Positions 54,419-63,826 of a stretch of 64,000 nucleotides of DNA are shown piece by piece. The notes under the pieces were generated by a model, which was not told where the DNA came from, made no database searches, and saw only the letters and a program-made list of their open reading frames with translations. The DNA comes from Candidatus Nitrosopumilus sp. Lineage in GTDB: Archaea > Thermoproteota > Nitrososphaeria > Nitrososphaerales > Nitrosopumilaceae. The DNA lies in the NCBI GenBank assembly GCA_029864335.1, contig JAOTTS010000001.1, forward strand, positions 59,594 to 123,593, in the 5' to 3' direction. How positions within the stretch are numbered: the stretch's first letter is position 1; each line of letters begins with the position of its first letter. The translations under genes and the position numbers were made by a program.

Positions 54419-54883
54419 CTATACAGACTTTAATGAATTACTTTTTACTTTGTTTTGGAATTTTTCAATAATTGATTCTATTTTCCCATTATACTTTTCT
54501 CTATACAATGATTTACAAGAAGTGCAGCAAAAGAATCTCTCAATGTCTGCAAACTTTAGAACAGCAGGTTTTGTGCCAATTGGGCCATCACAGTATTCGC
54601 AAATCATCTCAATATCCATATCCTTTGACAAGTTGATTGTAGGAACATCTTGTTCTGTATGGCAATGACATAACTTTGATTCTTGCTTTTTTTCAAGTTT
54701 TGAGGTGTCAATTATTGGGGTAATTCCCTTTATGAGACCAATGTTGACTAGTCTTTGGTAACGAAACTTTACAGTTGGAGTGCTAATTTTGAGTTCTCTG
54801 GAGATTTGCCGGAATGACTTTCTACCGTCTTCCATGAGAGAATTTAGAATCGCAATGTCTGTTTCATCAAGGTTGTATGGCAC
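54419..54883 (-). CDS. Lrp/AsnC-type regulator with TRASH metal-sensing domain
   Basis: 154 residues. N-terminal helix-turn-helix of Lrp type (LDETDIAILNSLMEDGRKSF, then QISRELKISTPTVKFRYQRL). Instead of the RAM domain, the C-terminus is a TRASH-like zinc-knuckle: CEYCDGPIGTKPAVLKFADI, then RFFCCTSCKSLYREKY; a CHCH pair lies in between. TRASH domains sense or carry metals such as copper. Probably regulates a neighbouring metal-related gene such as the DUF192 or P-type ATPase genes (inference). ATG start. Confidence 0.82.
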   Translation of the reverse strand: MPYNLDETDIAILNSLMEDGRKSFRQISRELKISTPTVKFRYQRLVNIGLIKGITPIIDTSKLEKKQESKLCHCHTEQDVPTINLSKDMDIEMICEYCDGPIGTKPAVLKFADIERFFCCTSCKSLYREKYNGKIESIIEKFQNKVKSNSLKSV

Positions 54884-54958
54884 AAATGTCTTGGCTTTCT
54901 TTGGTATTTATGCACTTGATTTTTCAAATGTAAAATCCCTTTTAGTATTCTAATTAGA

Positions 54959-56650
54959 TTAAGAAGATAGTTCAGAATTCCATACTTTCTTTTTAAAATA
55001 GAGCAACCAAATCCCTACAATAACAGTTAATCCTAGACCTAATCCTAAATTGATTGAATCATTCCGATGTTCTTTCTTTTCTATTTCTTCATCCTGAAAT
55101 TCCTGTACGAATGTTTTGCTGGTAAAAGGATTGAAAAGAACTTCAGATGGATTGTATTGGTCAGTTAGAAATGGAACATCGGATGTATCCACAATTCCCT
55201 GATAGAAATACTCTTGCTTGCTTAGTTCATCAACAAGATAGTCTGCAGGGCTGTTTTTTGCCATCTCCAAAAGTGTCAATCTGTCAAATTCATATGGCTG
55301 GTTTGATGAGACCATCATAATATTTTGCACATTTGTTGGGTTACCCTCTGTCAGGAAAATATAAGACACTGGAAACGTTTCCTTCATTGTCTTGTATATG
55401 GCCCTGACTAGCTGAGAGTTATGCCCTTCAATAGAACCAATGACATTGGACACCACAACGCCGTCTGATTCCAATCTTTTCTCAACTGTTTGAAAGAATT
55501 CCTGTGTCATTAAATGATAGGGAACATAGTTTGATGCATATGCATCCAAGACAATCACATCATATTTTTTGTCAAATGTGGATAGGTGTTTTCGTGCATC
55601 GTCGTTGAATACCTGAAGTCTTGGATTATTTTCCTCCAGACCAAAGAACGTCTTTGCTGCATTAATTACATCTGAGTCAATCTCGATTGCATCTATTTTA
55701 GTATCAGGGTATAATTCAAGAAAATTTTTTGGACCAGTAAATCCACCTCCGCCAACAAACAAAACATCAGTAGCTGCAGTATTAAACAACATACCTAGAT
55801 GAAAGTATTCAGTGTAGTCTATTACCAAATCAAGCGGATCCTTGACATTAATTGAACTATGTCTATTACCATCAAGATACATGCTGATATTGTTTCCATA
55901 TTCAATAATGTCCAAATGGCTAAAGGGTGTCTCTTTTTCATAGATCAGTTTTCCATTATGTGAGATTGTGTTTACAGACAATGAAGACCAAGGAACTATC
56001 AAAAGTAACACAACTGCAACCGCAATAATTTTGGGGGTTGTTTTGAGGGAAATCAAGGAGCTTGCAATTAATGCTATCCCCAACCCAAAAATTATCTGAT
56101 TCACTGCAATGTTGGGAATTAAGACAAACACAGTTAGAAATGTGCCAAAAATGCTTCCTATTGTGGCAATAGCATAAAGATTGCCGGAGATATTTCCAAC
56201 TCTTTGTAGTGTATTGGTTCCAAGCTTGATTGCGTATGGTGATACAAATCCAAGCAAAACAGAAGGAAGCATCAACAGCAAAAATGTTGCAACCAATGGA
56301 GTGTATTGGGTCCCAGGCAATACGGTAATGATAAAATCTACAACAGGAGATGCAAAAAATGGAATTCCTACAATAAATAATCCAACTGAAAAAATAATTC
56401 CACAGATCTTTTCCAATTTTGGGTGATCATCGGCAACCTTTCCCCCCAAAAAATAGCCCAAGCTTAGACCACTCAAAACTACTCCAATCAGGCTTCCCCA
56501 GGTGTATATCGTACTGCCAAAAACCGGAGTCAGAATTCTGCTTGTGATGATCTCCAATCCCATCACAACTGCACCGGCAGTAAATGTGATGATTCTCAGT
56601 TTCCACATTCTATCTTGATAAAATTTAGAGATTGATTGGACTGTAGTCAT
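54959..56650 (-). CDS. Membrane-fused spermidine-synthase-like protein
   Basis: 563 residues. N-terminal half has about eight helices (GAVVMGLEIITSRILTPVFG, LGYFLGGKVADDHPKLEKI). C-terminal half is an SAM-type Rossmann domain: VLFVGGGGFTGPKNFLELYP, IDAIEIDSDVINAAKTFFG, DDARKHLSTFDKKYDVIVLD. The polyamine-synthase gatekeeper loop is reduced to DAYASNYVP. A final helix (IWLLYFKKKVW) closes it. Such fusions are common in bacteria and archaea; substrate unknown. ATG start. Confidence 0.85.
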   Translation of the reverse strand: MTTVQSISKFYQDRMWKLRIITFTAGAVVMGLEIITSRILTPVFGSTIYTWGSLIGVVLSGLSLGYFLGGKVADDHPKLEKICGIIFSVGLFIVGIPFFASPVVDFIITVLPGTQYTPLVATFLLLMLPSVLLGFVSPYAIKLGTNTLQRVGNISGNLYAIATIGSIFGTFLTVFVLIPNIAVNQIIFGLGIALIASSLISLKTTPKIIAVAVVLLLIVPWSSLSVNTISHNGKLIYEKETPFSHLDIIEYGNNISMYLDGNRHSSINVKDPLDLVIDYTEYFHLGMLFNTAATDVLFVGGGGFTGPKNFLELYPDTKIDAIEIDSDVINAAKTFFGLEENNPRLQVFNDDARKHLSTFDKKYDVIVLDAYASNYVPYHLMTQEFFQTVEKRLESDGVVVSNVIGSIEGHNSQLVRAIYKTMKETFPVSYIFLTEGNPTNVQNIMMVSSNQPYEFDRLTLLEMAKNSPADYLVDELSKQEYFYQGIVDTSDVPFLTDQYNPSEVLFNPFTSKTFVQEFQDEEIEKKEHRNDSINLGLGLGLTVIVGIWLLYFKKKVWNSELSS

Positions 56651-56762
56651 TGCGATTGAGTTATTGTCACATTAAACACAATATCAACATTCGAAAAAGA
56701 GATTTCCTGTACCAGTATATCCATCTCACGGTATGGTTCCAACCTGTTATAGTGTTCCAATA

Positions 56763-57281
56763 TTATATCGTATTTTCTACAATCCAGAAAAACTTTGAGT
56801 CTTCAGTAATACCAAACTTGTCTACAAACCCTGCAGTTGTCTCAAAAACATAAAATGCATCTACTCCAGGATCGTATACAGTACAGTATTCTGGTTCTGT
56901 GGCACATGGAGGAACATCCTGTTTGATATGGACTACATTTCCTTTGTCATCAAACCAAATAATGTCAAGTGCAAATTGCATATTGTACATCCAAAATGAA
57001 TAATTTCCTGATTCTTCGTAGATAAATAATGTGCCTTGGTCATATGGCATTTGTTCTTCAAACATCAACCCTCTGTTTCTCTTCACATCGGTATCTGCAA
57101 TTTGTACATCAATCAGAACATCGTCAAGCTTAATCATGTTAGAATAAAATGATTGTTCATCTACATCAATTATGTCATAATCTGCAGAATCCGAAGTTAG
57201 AGTTGCGCCAAACATTGCAATTCCAATTACAGCAAGAAATATTCCAACTATAATTCCAACCCATACAGTCTGACTAAACAT
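56763..57281 (-). CDS. DUF192 membrane-anchored protein
   Basis: 172 residues. N-terminal membrane anchor (VWVGIIVGIFLAVIGIAMFG), then the DUF192 barrel: VKRNRGLMFEEQMPYDQGTL, SFWMYNMQFALDIIWFDDKG, VPPCATEPEYCTVYDPGVDA. Exported or surface-facing; function not known for the family. ATG start. Follows no promoter-sharing gene; the spermidine-synthase-like gene lies 113 bases downstream on the same strand. Confidence 0.85.
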   Translation of the reverse strand: MFSQTVWVGIIVGIFLAVIGIAMFGATLTSDSADYDIIDVDEQSFYSNMIKLDDVLIDVQIADTDVKRNRGLMFEEQMPYDQGTLFIYEESGNYSFWMYNMQFALDIIWFDDKGNVVHIKQDVPPCATEPEYCTVYDPGVDAFYVFETTAGFVDKFGITEDSKFFWIVENTI

Positions 57282-57398
57282 CTCTACAAAATATCACGGA
57301 TTTATCCATATTAAAGAAAAGCACATTACAATTGTAAATGTATAACTTATTTATGATAAAGGGATTTTGTCAAATGTAAAAATATTCATCTAAGTATA

Positions 57399-57715
57399 TC
57401 ATATTCCAAAACTAAACAATGCAACAAAATCAAACCGAGGAAACTGTGTATGAAAAATGCAACAATGTTTACAGGAAGGTGACAATATAATAGAATAAAC
57501 TCTATTCCTCTTCCAAATTTTAATAAGATCATTTTGCATATCTATTTCTTTTTGAATTTCAATTTTTAGTTCATTACTGCTTTCTTTCAGATCACCTTCT
57601 AGTTGTTTTTTCCTTTTTTGATGAGATAAGTTTTTGAGATACGTCAATTAGTTTTTTTCCATAATATTTTTGAAGTTTTTCAGTTAAAAAATTTAAAATA
57701 CACCTCAATCTGATA
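57399..57715 (-). pseudogene. Decayed coiled-coil protein fragment
   Basis: Minus strand reads LTEKLQKYYGKKLIDVSQKL, then after one frame change KKQLEGDLKESSNELKIEIQ and KEIDMQNDLIKIWKR. Looks like one short coiled-coil protein with a frameshift. No start codon can be fixed. Confidence 0.35.
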
Positions 57716-57871
57716 CATTACGTTAAATCCAATCACAAGACTCAAAGCTCCTGCCACATAGCGAAATATTTTTTGAATTAATAGGATTCTATTTCCAAAT
57801 GCTAATCGAACTATCCTATCTGCTTCTTGTAGATCTTCTGTTGTTAGATGACGAATCACAATATCACTCAT
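57680..57871 (-). pseudogene. N-terminal stub of a GNAT acetyltransferase
   Basis: ATG 57871: MSDIVIRHLTTEDLQEADRI then VRLAFG, the standard first strand and helix of a GNAT enzyme. After residue 26 the sequence is unrelated (ILLIQKIFRYVAGALSLVIG), so the gene has been truncated by rearrangement. Confidence 0.5.
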
Positions 57872-57944
57872 TTACTATCAATAGTCCAAATGGACAGGCA
57901 ATATCTATTATTTGGATGCCTTGTCATTATTTACAATTCTTGAG

Positions 57945-57962
57945 ACAATACAAGGAACAAAA
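57945..57962 (+). repeat. 18-base repeat, copy 1
   Basis: ACAATACAAGGAACAAAA, identical to 58355-58372 inside the small membrane protein gene; both are followed by a GATGAATTGATG/AATGAATTGATT-like stretch. Copy 1 seems to be a decayed duplicate of that gene's end. The 57872-58090 interval holds nothing else. Confidence 0.4.
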
Positions 57963-58090
57963 TTCTTTACAAGGATAGACAGGATGAATTGATGTTCTTT
58001 TTTTAGATTTCTCTGAAAAAGCATCCAAACTAGTGACAAGTGATTTCTAATCTATATCATGTTTATATGATTTGGACACGTAATAGAATC

Positions 58091-58189
58091 ATGAGTTTCA
58101 GGGAATGTGTTCATTGCGGTAGAGAATACGAAGATGTCTTTAACAGACGAGTATGTTCCAATGAATGCTCATCAGAGATTTCATCTTAA
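58091..58189 (+). CDS. Tiny zinc-finger protein
   Basis: 32 residues from ATG: CVHCGREYEDVFNRRVCSNE then CSSE. C-x2-C-x12-C-x3-C, the same pattern as at 7790. TATA-like TTTATATGA 23-30 bases upstream. Unknown role. Confidence 0.6.
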   Translation: MSFRECVHCGREYEDVFNRRVCSNECSSEISS

Positions 58190-58244
58190 TTCTCTTTAAT
58201 TGGTGGTATTTGTAGAATGAATAGAATATGAAACCTGTAATACT

Positions 58245-58394
58245 ATGGCAGTAGTAATTCTTACCGTAATTGTTTTGGGAACTGTAGGATTTGATTCGTA
58301 TAATGAATTCCAGTATATACGGGATCTCAATAATTCTATAGTATATTATATGGAACAATACAAGGAACAAAACAATGAATTGATTGATTGCTAA
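58245..58394 (+). CDS. Small membrane protein
   Basis: 49 residues from ATG: MAVVILTVIVLGTVGFDSYN, one N-terminal helix, then a helical tail (IVYYMEQYKEQNNELIDC). 55 bases after the zinc-finger gene. Confidence 0.5.
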   Translation: MAVVILTVIVLGTVGFDSYNEFQYIRDLNNSIVYYMEQYKEQNNELIDC

Positions 58395-58517
58395 ATGATG
58401 ATTATTATATAATTCCTTAGATTTGGAACTATTTTTTGAACTTACAATTAACTGAAGAAATTAACACTAGAAATTTTTACCTATAGTCGTTATATTCCAA
58501 AACACCCTAAAACAAAC

Positions 58518-58688
58518 ATGGTAAAAATCAAATGCGTCGATTATGGCTTTGAGTGTGATTATGTAATTGAAGTGGAATCCCAAGATTTACTTGAAAAATT
58601 TGGTGCTCACATGACTCAAATCCATGGAATTGAATACCAAAAAGAATCTCTGATGACAATGTTAGTAAGTAAACTTAACAAGAAATAA
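58518..58688 (+). CDS. DUF1059 family small protein
   Basis: 56 residues from ATG: VKIKCVDYGFECDYVIEVES, then KFGAHMTQIHGIE. Two Cys and two His in the DUF1059 arrangement (C..DLGxDC ... H..xxHG), a likely metal site. Function of the family is unknown. TATA-like GTTATATTC about 30 bases upstream. Confidence 0.75.
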   Translation: MVKIKCVDYGFECDYVIEVESQDLLEKFGAHMTQIHGIEYQKESLMTMLVSKLNKK

Positions 58689-58921
58689 TAGATTCCAAAC
58701 AATATTCACACGCGTAATCCTCAAAGCAACCCGCATCTTCAAAATTGAAACCTATAGAAAATACATAATTCTTCTAATAACTGAAATTAACGATGCTCAC
58801 AGAAATCCAACATTGTACGAAAAAATTTCCGTGATTTGAAACACAATTGATAAAATATCCCTCCGAATTGATACCGAAAAGATAATCTCCGAAACCGAAT
58901 TGATAACTTGATGACTCCTGA
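58689..58921. other. Interval with near-repeats of GATTGATAACCGAAA type
   Basis: No intact gene. GAATTGATACCGAAAA, GAATTGATAACTTGA and GATTGATAACCGAAAC recur within 80 bases. The plus strand reads ITEINDAHRNPTLYEKISVI, a TGA, then NTIDKISLRIDTEKIISETE, so decayed coding is possible. Confidence 0.3.
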
Positions 58922-58975
58922 TTGATAACCGAAACTAACACAAAACGTATTGTAAGCGGAAGAAAAAAGCGCAGC

Positions 58976-59122
58976 ATGGAAAGAGGCAAGGGCATCAAAT
59001 CAAGGAACTATCCACTACATACAATCAAAAACTTGTTACAGTTTAGAAACAAATCTCATCAAGAAGTTATACAGTACATATTAGAAAAGAAAGGAGTTGA
59101 CATGGGTTACAATATGAATTAG
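58976..59122 (+). CDS. Small basic protein
   Basis: 48 residues from ATG 58976 (TTG 58922 gives a longer form): MERGKGIKSRNYPLHTIKNL then FRNKSHQEVIQYILEKKG. Basic, one predicted helix; unknown. Confidence 0.5.
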   Translation: MERGKGIKSRNYPLHTIKNLLQFRNKSHQEVIQYILEKKGVDMGYNMN

Positions 59123-59131
59123 AATAAGACG

Positions 59132-59197
59132 ATGATGTGGGTTTTGATTGAACTTGTAATTGTTGCAGGAGGAGTGAGCATAGTGAAGTTTTGGTAA
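59132..59197 (+). CDS. Tiny single-helix membrane peptide
   Basis: 21 residues: MMWVLIELVIVAGGVSIVKF and W. Starts 9 bases after the previous gene's stop. One membrane helix. The following 59198-59470 interval shows no gene. Confidence 0.35.
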   Translation: MMWVLIELVIVAGGVSIVKFW

Positions 59198-59470
59198 TAA
59201 TGACAGGAAAGAAAAATAGTGAAAATACAATAGAGACAAACTTGATAAAGTACTGATAACTTCTACGAGTTGCTTTTATGCAAAAATAACAAAACCCAAA
59301 ATAGATAGACAGGTTAGAGGGTTCTTTCCAGACTGTTACCTCACAATCGTCTATTATTTTTCATTATAGTATCTCAATACTAATTTTGTTAAAATGATAA
59401 AAGATTGTATTAGTTTTAACCGTGTAATTAATCACAACAATAAATTTTACATCAGCCACAATATACTATT

Positions 59471-59584
59471 TTATTGAGATTTATGCATTCCAAGTGTACA
59501 AAAGATACAAAGATCACAATACACATTTGATATTATTTTAGCACAACCACATTTACATGGACATTTTTTTTGTTGTAACATCAT
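59471..59584 (-). CDS. Tiny Cys-rich protein overlapping the ATPase end
   Basis: 37 residues from ATG ATG at 59584: KKCPCKCGCAKIISNVYCDL then CIFCTLGMH. Eight Cys, enough for two metal sites. Overlaps the last 32 bases of the P-type ATPase gene in another frame, so it is translationally linked. Metallothionein-like or zinc-ribbon role is a guess. Confidence 0.5.
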   Translation of the reverse strand: MMLQQKKCPCKCGCAKIISNVYCDLCIFCTLGMHKSQ

Positions 59585-62330
59585 TATCTAACTGTAAGTT
59601 ATTATTTTGTGTTTTAATCTCAAGTTTATTGCTAACAAATTTTTTTGTTTCAATTATCAGAAAAGTGATTATGGACACTCCTATTATATTCAACCAAGAT
59701 TCAATTCCAATTGGTTTACTCTGGAAAATGTCATTCATAATAGGAGTATATGTAAAAGCAATTTGTAACAAAATCATAACTATGACTCCGAGAAAAATCA
59801 ACTTGTTTGAAAAAAATCCCATTCTAAAAACTGATTTAGTCAGAGACCTACAGTTGAACAGATAAAATATCTCGATCATAACAATTGTATTTACTGCAAT
59901 TGTCCTTGACTCTTCAATGGTACTGCCTTCCTCTATTGACCACTCAAACAAGCCATAAACAGAAATCAGAATACATGCACTAACAATCATTATCTGTATT
60001 ACCAGATCCCTTGTGAGAATTGGGGAGTTGGGCCGTCTTGGAGGGCGTTTCATCACATCTGGCTCTTTTGGCTCAAAAATGAGCATCGTTCCCAATGCCA
60101 GTACCGTAGTCATATTAATCCATAAAATCTGGACGGGTAAAATCGGCATGAGTAGACCCAAAAAGATAGATGTCAATATGACCAAACCCTCTCCAAAACT
60201 TGTAGGAAGTGTCCATGTGATGAATTTAATCAAAGTGTCGAGAATTCGTCTCCCTTCTTCTACTGCTGCCTTGATTGATGCAAAATTGTCATCAGTTAAA
60301 ATTACATCAGATGCTTCTTTTGCAACCTCTGTACCTGTAATACCCATTGCAATTCCTACATCAGCTTGTTTTAGAGCAGGCGCATCATTTACTCCGTCTC
60401 CAGTCATGGCAACAATGTTACCTTTGGATTGAAGTGCCTTTACTATGGAAAATTTTCGTTCTGGTAAAACCCTTGCAAACACATCTGTCTTATCAACAAT
60501 TTCAATCAAATCATTCCCTGAATATTGCTCTAATTCCTTTCCTGTAATTGCCGTTACATTGTGCCGATTTTCTTGAGATGATTGGTTCAGGCCAATCTGT
60601 ATACCTATACTGATTGCTGTTTTTAGATTATCACCAGTTATCATTTTGACACGTATTCCAGCATTTTGACATTCTCTTATGGCCTCAATAACTTCTGGTC
60701 TAGGAGGATCTAACATGGCTTGAAAGCCCAGAAAAATTAGCCCGTCAGATACATCTGAAATTTCAATTTTATGATTTTCGTTTACTATTTTCTTTTTGGC
60801 AAAAGCCAATACTCGTAGACCTTTTGATGCCATACTGTCTGCAATTTCATTTAATTTTGAAATGTTGATCTCTGTAAAGTCGTCATATCCTGCATGATCA
60901 TTTATTTGATACGAAGACATTGTAAGAATCTTTTCAACAGAACCTTTTACATAGACTATCTTATCACCTGTATTATCATGTAGTGTGGCCATAAACTGAA
61001 GATGTGACTCAAATGGAATCTCGTCAATTCTATAAATTGACTCTGTCAGAGTTTGTTTGAGATTTGCTTTGTAAGCTGCTGTGATTAATGCAACTTCGGT
61101 AGGATCTCCTTTTGACTCCCAATGATTTTCTTTTTGAATTAAATCTGAATCATTGCATAACAGTCCTGCGATGAGGCATTCTTTCAGTGTTTGATGTTCG
61201 TTAAGATTGATACTTCTCTGTTCATGCTTAATTTCACCTGTTGGTTGAAATCCAGTTCCAGATATCTCAAAGAGTTTTCCACCTGCATAGATTTCGCTTA
61301 CAGTCATCTGATTCTCAGTTATAGTTCCTGTCTTGTCTGAGCAGATTATTGTGGTACTGCCAAGAGTTTCCACTGCAGGAAGTTTTCTTATTATTGCATT
61401 TCTTTTGGCCATGTATCCTACACCTATAGCAAGAGTTATGGTTATGGCAGCTGGTAATCCTTCTGGAATTACTGCAACTGAAAGGGCAACTACTTCCATA
61501 AATAATTCGGCCATAGTTCTTTGCGTAAACAAAATTCCAAAAATGAATGTAAGAAGGGATAAACTGAGAATTACAAAAAGAAGTTTTTTACTAAAATAAG
61601 ATATTCTTTTAGTTAATGGTGTCTCAAGTTCCTCTGCTCTGAACATAGTTTGTGATATTTTGCCGGTTTCAGTGTCATCCCCTGTTAGGACAACTATGCC
61701 AATCCCGTAACCGTTTGTAACCAAAGTTCCACCATATGCCATGTTTTTGCGCTCTGCAAGGTCCATGTTTGATGGAAAAACTTCGGTCTGTTTTTTGACA
61801 GAGATTGATTCACCAGTTAAGATTGATTCATCAATTTTCAAATCTTTTGTATGGTATAGACGCATATCAGCGGGAATTTTATCCCCGGAACGAAGTTGCA
61901 CCACATCACCTAGAACAATTTCTTTTGAGAATACCCTGATTTTTTCACCGTTTCTAACAACAATATTTTCGCTTTTTACCATCTGTGCAAGAGCCTGGAT
62001 TGCCTTGCCTGCTTTGTGTTCCTGAATAAAACCGATAACTGCATTGGCTACAACTACACCAAAGATTACCCCAGTATCAACAAATTCCTGCAGCATTGCA
62101 GTTATAGTTCCAGCTATTATGAGAATCAAGACTAGCGGTTGCTTGAATTGCAAAAGAAATGAAATCGCTGGACTCTGTTCTTTTTTTACAGATAATGTAT
62201 TTTCTCCAAACTTTTGCAAGCGATTAGTTGCCTCACTCAAGTCTAAACCTTGCTTAGGATCAGTCTGGAGTATCTCTGCAATTTTTTGGGCAGACAAAGA
62301 ATGCCATGATGTTTTTGATATTTCTTGCAA
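59553..62330 (-). CDS. P2-type cation-transporting ATPase
   Basis: 925 residues. Actuator motif LTGESISVKKQ near residue 170, phosphorylation site ICSDKTGTITENQMTVSEIY near 330, hinge AMTGDGVNDAPALKQADVGI near 640, six C-terminal helices. N-terminal cation-ATPase domain (SWHSLSAQKIAEILQTDPKQ). PEGLPAA in helix 4 fits Ca2+ or Na+/K+-type pumps rather than heavy-metal pumps (no CPC). TTG start. Confidence 0.9.
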   Translation of the reverse strand: MQEISKTSWHSLSAQKIAEILQTDPKQGLDLSEATNRLQKFGENTLSVKKEQSPAISFLLQFKQPLVLILIIAGTITAMLQEFVDTGVIFGVVVANAVIGFIQEHKAGKAIQALAQMVKSENIVVRNGEKIRVFSKEIVLGDVVQLRSGDKIPADMRLYHTKDLKIDESILTGESISVKKQTEVFPSNMDLAERKNMAYGGTLVTNGYGIGIVVLTGDDTETGKISQTMFRAEELETPLTKRISYFSKKLLFVILSLSLLTFIFGILFTQRTMAELFMEVVALSVAVIPEGLPAAITITLAIGVGYMAKRNAIIRKLPAVETLGSTTIICSDKTGTITENQMTVSEIYAGGKLFEISGTGFQPTGEIKHEQRSINLNEHQTLKECLIAGLLCNDSDLIQKENHWESKGDPTEVALITAAYKANLKQTLTESIYRIDEIPFESHLQFMATLHDNTGDKIVYVKGSVEKILTMSSYQINDHAGYDDFTEINISKLNEIADSMASKGLRVLAFAKKKIVNENHKIEISDVSDGLIFLGFQAMLDPPRPEVIEAIRECQNAGIRVKMITGDNLKTAISIGIQIGLNQSSQENRHNVTAITGKELEQYSGNDLIEIVDKTDVFARVLPERKFSIVKALQSKGNIVAMTGDGVNDAPALKQADVGIAMGITGTEVAKEASDVILTDDNFASIKAAVEEGRRILDTLIKFITWTLPTSFGEGLVILTSIFLGLLMPILPVQILWINMTTVLALGTMLIFEPKEPDVMKRPPRRPNSPILTRDLVIQIMIVSACILISVYGLFEWSIEEGSTIEESRTIAVNTIVMIEIFYLFNCRSLTKSVFRMGFFSNKLIFLGVIVMILLQIAFTYTPIMNDIFQSKPIGIESWLNIIGVSIITFLIIETKKFVSNKLEIKTQNNNLQLDNDVTTKKMSM

Positions 62331-62431
62331 TTTGATACTCTAATGATTGTGATGTAATTAGATTATTAAAAGAAAGTTAACTCTGATATTGAAGAATAAC
62401 AATATATGCTAATTTCCATGGATATAGTGGA

Positions 62432-63745
62432 TTGAAAGACTCAAAGAACACAAATAATCCGTTATCTGTTTACGCCAATTTTGCAATAAAATTATTTGAA
62501 TTTCAGTCAAAATATGGACTGATTCTTTTTAATTCATGGTCACGTGCAATTGAATCTGCTAATAATTTACAAGAATCTACGGGTAAAAAGATTCAAGATA
62601 ATATTAGATCTACTTTTGATGCTGATCTACGTAGAAATTTAGAACAAAAAGAATTTTCAAAATCACTATCTGCTCTTGTAGGTTCATTTGCAGAATTTGC
62701 ATTGGTTGGGCATCATGATAAATTATACAGGTATCTTGAAACCATGATCAGTAATTATGATAACATGATAGAGCCTATCAGAGATACAATCAATCGAACG
62801 CCTTCTGAAATAATTCCAATGGGCGGAACATTTGAGGTCCATCACTACAAAACAGATTCTCCCCAAAAATTCAAAACACCTATTCTTGTTGTAGGATCTT
62901 TGATCAACAGACATTATATTTTGGACTTGCTTCCAGAGACCAGCATAATTAAACACTTTCAACAACTTGGATTTGATGTCTATGCTACAGACTGGAGAAT
63001 GCCAACCATTAAGGATGAAGACATGCCCCTTGCAAGTTATGCACATGACTATCTTGAAAAAGCAGTTGACAAGGTAGAAGAAGTTACAGGTTCTAGAAAT
63101 GTTACCCTGTTTGGATATTGTTGGGGTGGAATACTATCTTTGATTTATTCTGCAATACACCCTAAAGATGTGAAAAACTTAATTTTACATGCGACTCCCG
63201 CAGATTTTGGAAAACCGCCAACCGTGTTAGAATCATGGCTAAAGGATCTGGATGTCAAAAAATTTGTAGATACATTTGGAAATGTACCATCGTCTTTTCT
63301 AAACATTGCATTTATACTTCGCAATCCATTGGAAGCATCTTTAAAGTATCAATTTTACTTTAGTCAGCCTAGAAGTATAAAGGAAATTACCCAGTTTTTT
63401 GCAGTAGAATCCTGGCTTTATGACAGCGTTCCAATTATTGGAAAGGCTTTCGAACAGATCATAAATGACATTTATAAAAATAACCTGCTCATTCAAAATA
63501 AGATGATGCTAGGTGACAATCTTGTTGATCTGAAAAAAATCACAATGCCTGTATTGAATATAGTGGGAACAAATGATGATCTTGTTTCAGCTGAATCAAG
63601 TAGGACAATCACAGATGTGGTTGCAAGCACTGACAAACAAACTATAGAATTTCCAACGGGTCACGTGGGATTGTGTATTAGCAAAACTGCACACAAAAAA
63701 CTGTGGCCAGAGGTTGGCAAGTGGCTCAAAGAACATTCAACTTGA
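62432..63745 (+). CDS. phaC: Poly(3-hydroxyalkanoate) synthase, class III subunit
   Basis: 437 residues. Polymerises hydroxyacyl-CoA into storage polyester. Lipase-like box LFGYCWGGILSLI with catalytic Cys230, Asp in VGTNDDLVSAESS, His in FPTGHVGLC. Preceded by VYATDWRMPTIKDEDMPLAS. Class III enzymes need a PhaE partner, not seen nearby; the phasin-like gene at 22547 is distant. TTG start. Confidence 0.92.
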   Translation: MKDSKNTNNPLSVYANFAIKLFEFQSKYGLILFNSWSRAIESANNLQESTGKKIQDNIRSTFDADLRRNLEQKEFSKSLSALVGSFAEFALVGHHDKLYRYLETMISNYDNMIEPIRDTINRTPSEIIPMGGTFEVHHYKTDSPQKFKTPILVVGSLINRHYILDLLPETSIIKHFQQLGFDVYATDWRMPTIKDEDMPLASYAHDYLEKAVDKVEEVTGSRNVTLFGYCWGGILSLIYSAIHPKDVKNLILHATPADFGKPPTVLESWLKDLDVKKFVDTFGNVPSSFLNIAFILRNPLEASLKYQFYFSQPRSIKEITQFFAVESWLYDSVPIIGKAFEQIINDIYKNNLLIQNKMMLGDNLVDLKKITMPVLNIVGTNDDLVSAESSRTITDVVASTDKQTIEFPTGHVGLCISKTAHKKLWPEVGKWLKEHST

Positions 63746-63826
63746 AAAATCATCCATATGGTATAAATTCTAAAAAACAAGTGCTGTGGTATGTTGAAAA
63801 AGATTCCAGTACTGGGGGTAAAATAA

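Noticed and set aside
7211..57871. All frameshifts as sequencing errors
   Set aside because: Core genes show none over about 35 kb, and several lesions are substitutions or large deletions; single homopolymer cases may still be errors.
58774..58998. Minus-strand open frame of 74 codons
   Set aside because: Overlaps the repeat-like interval and the small basic gene on the other strand; sequence has no domain character.
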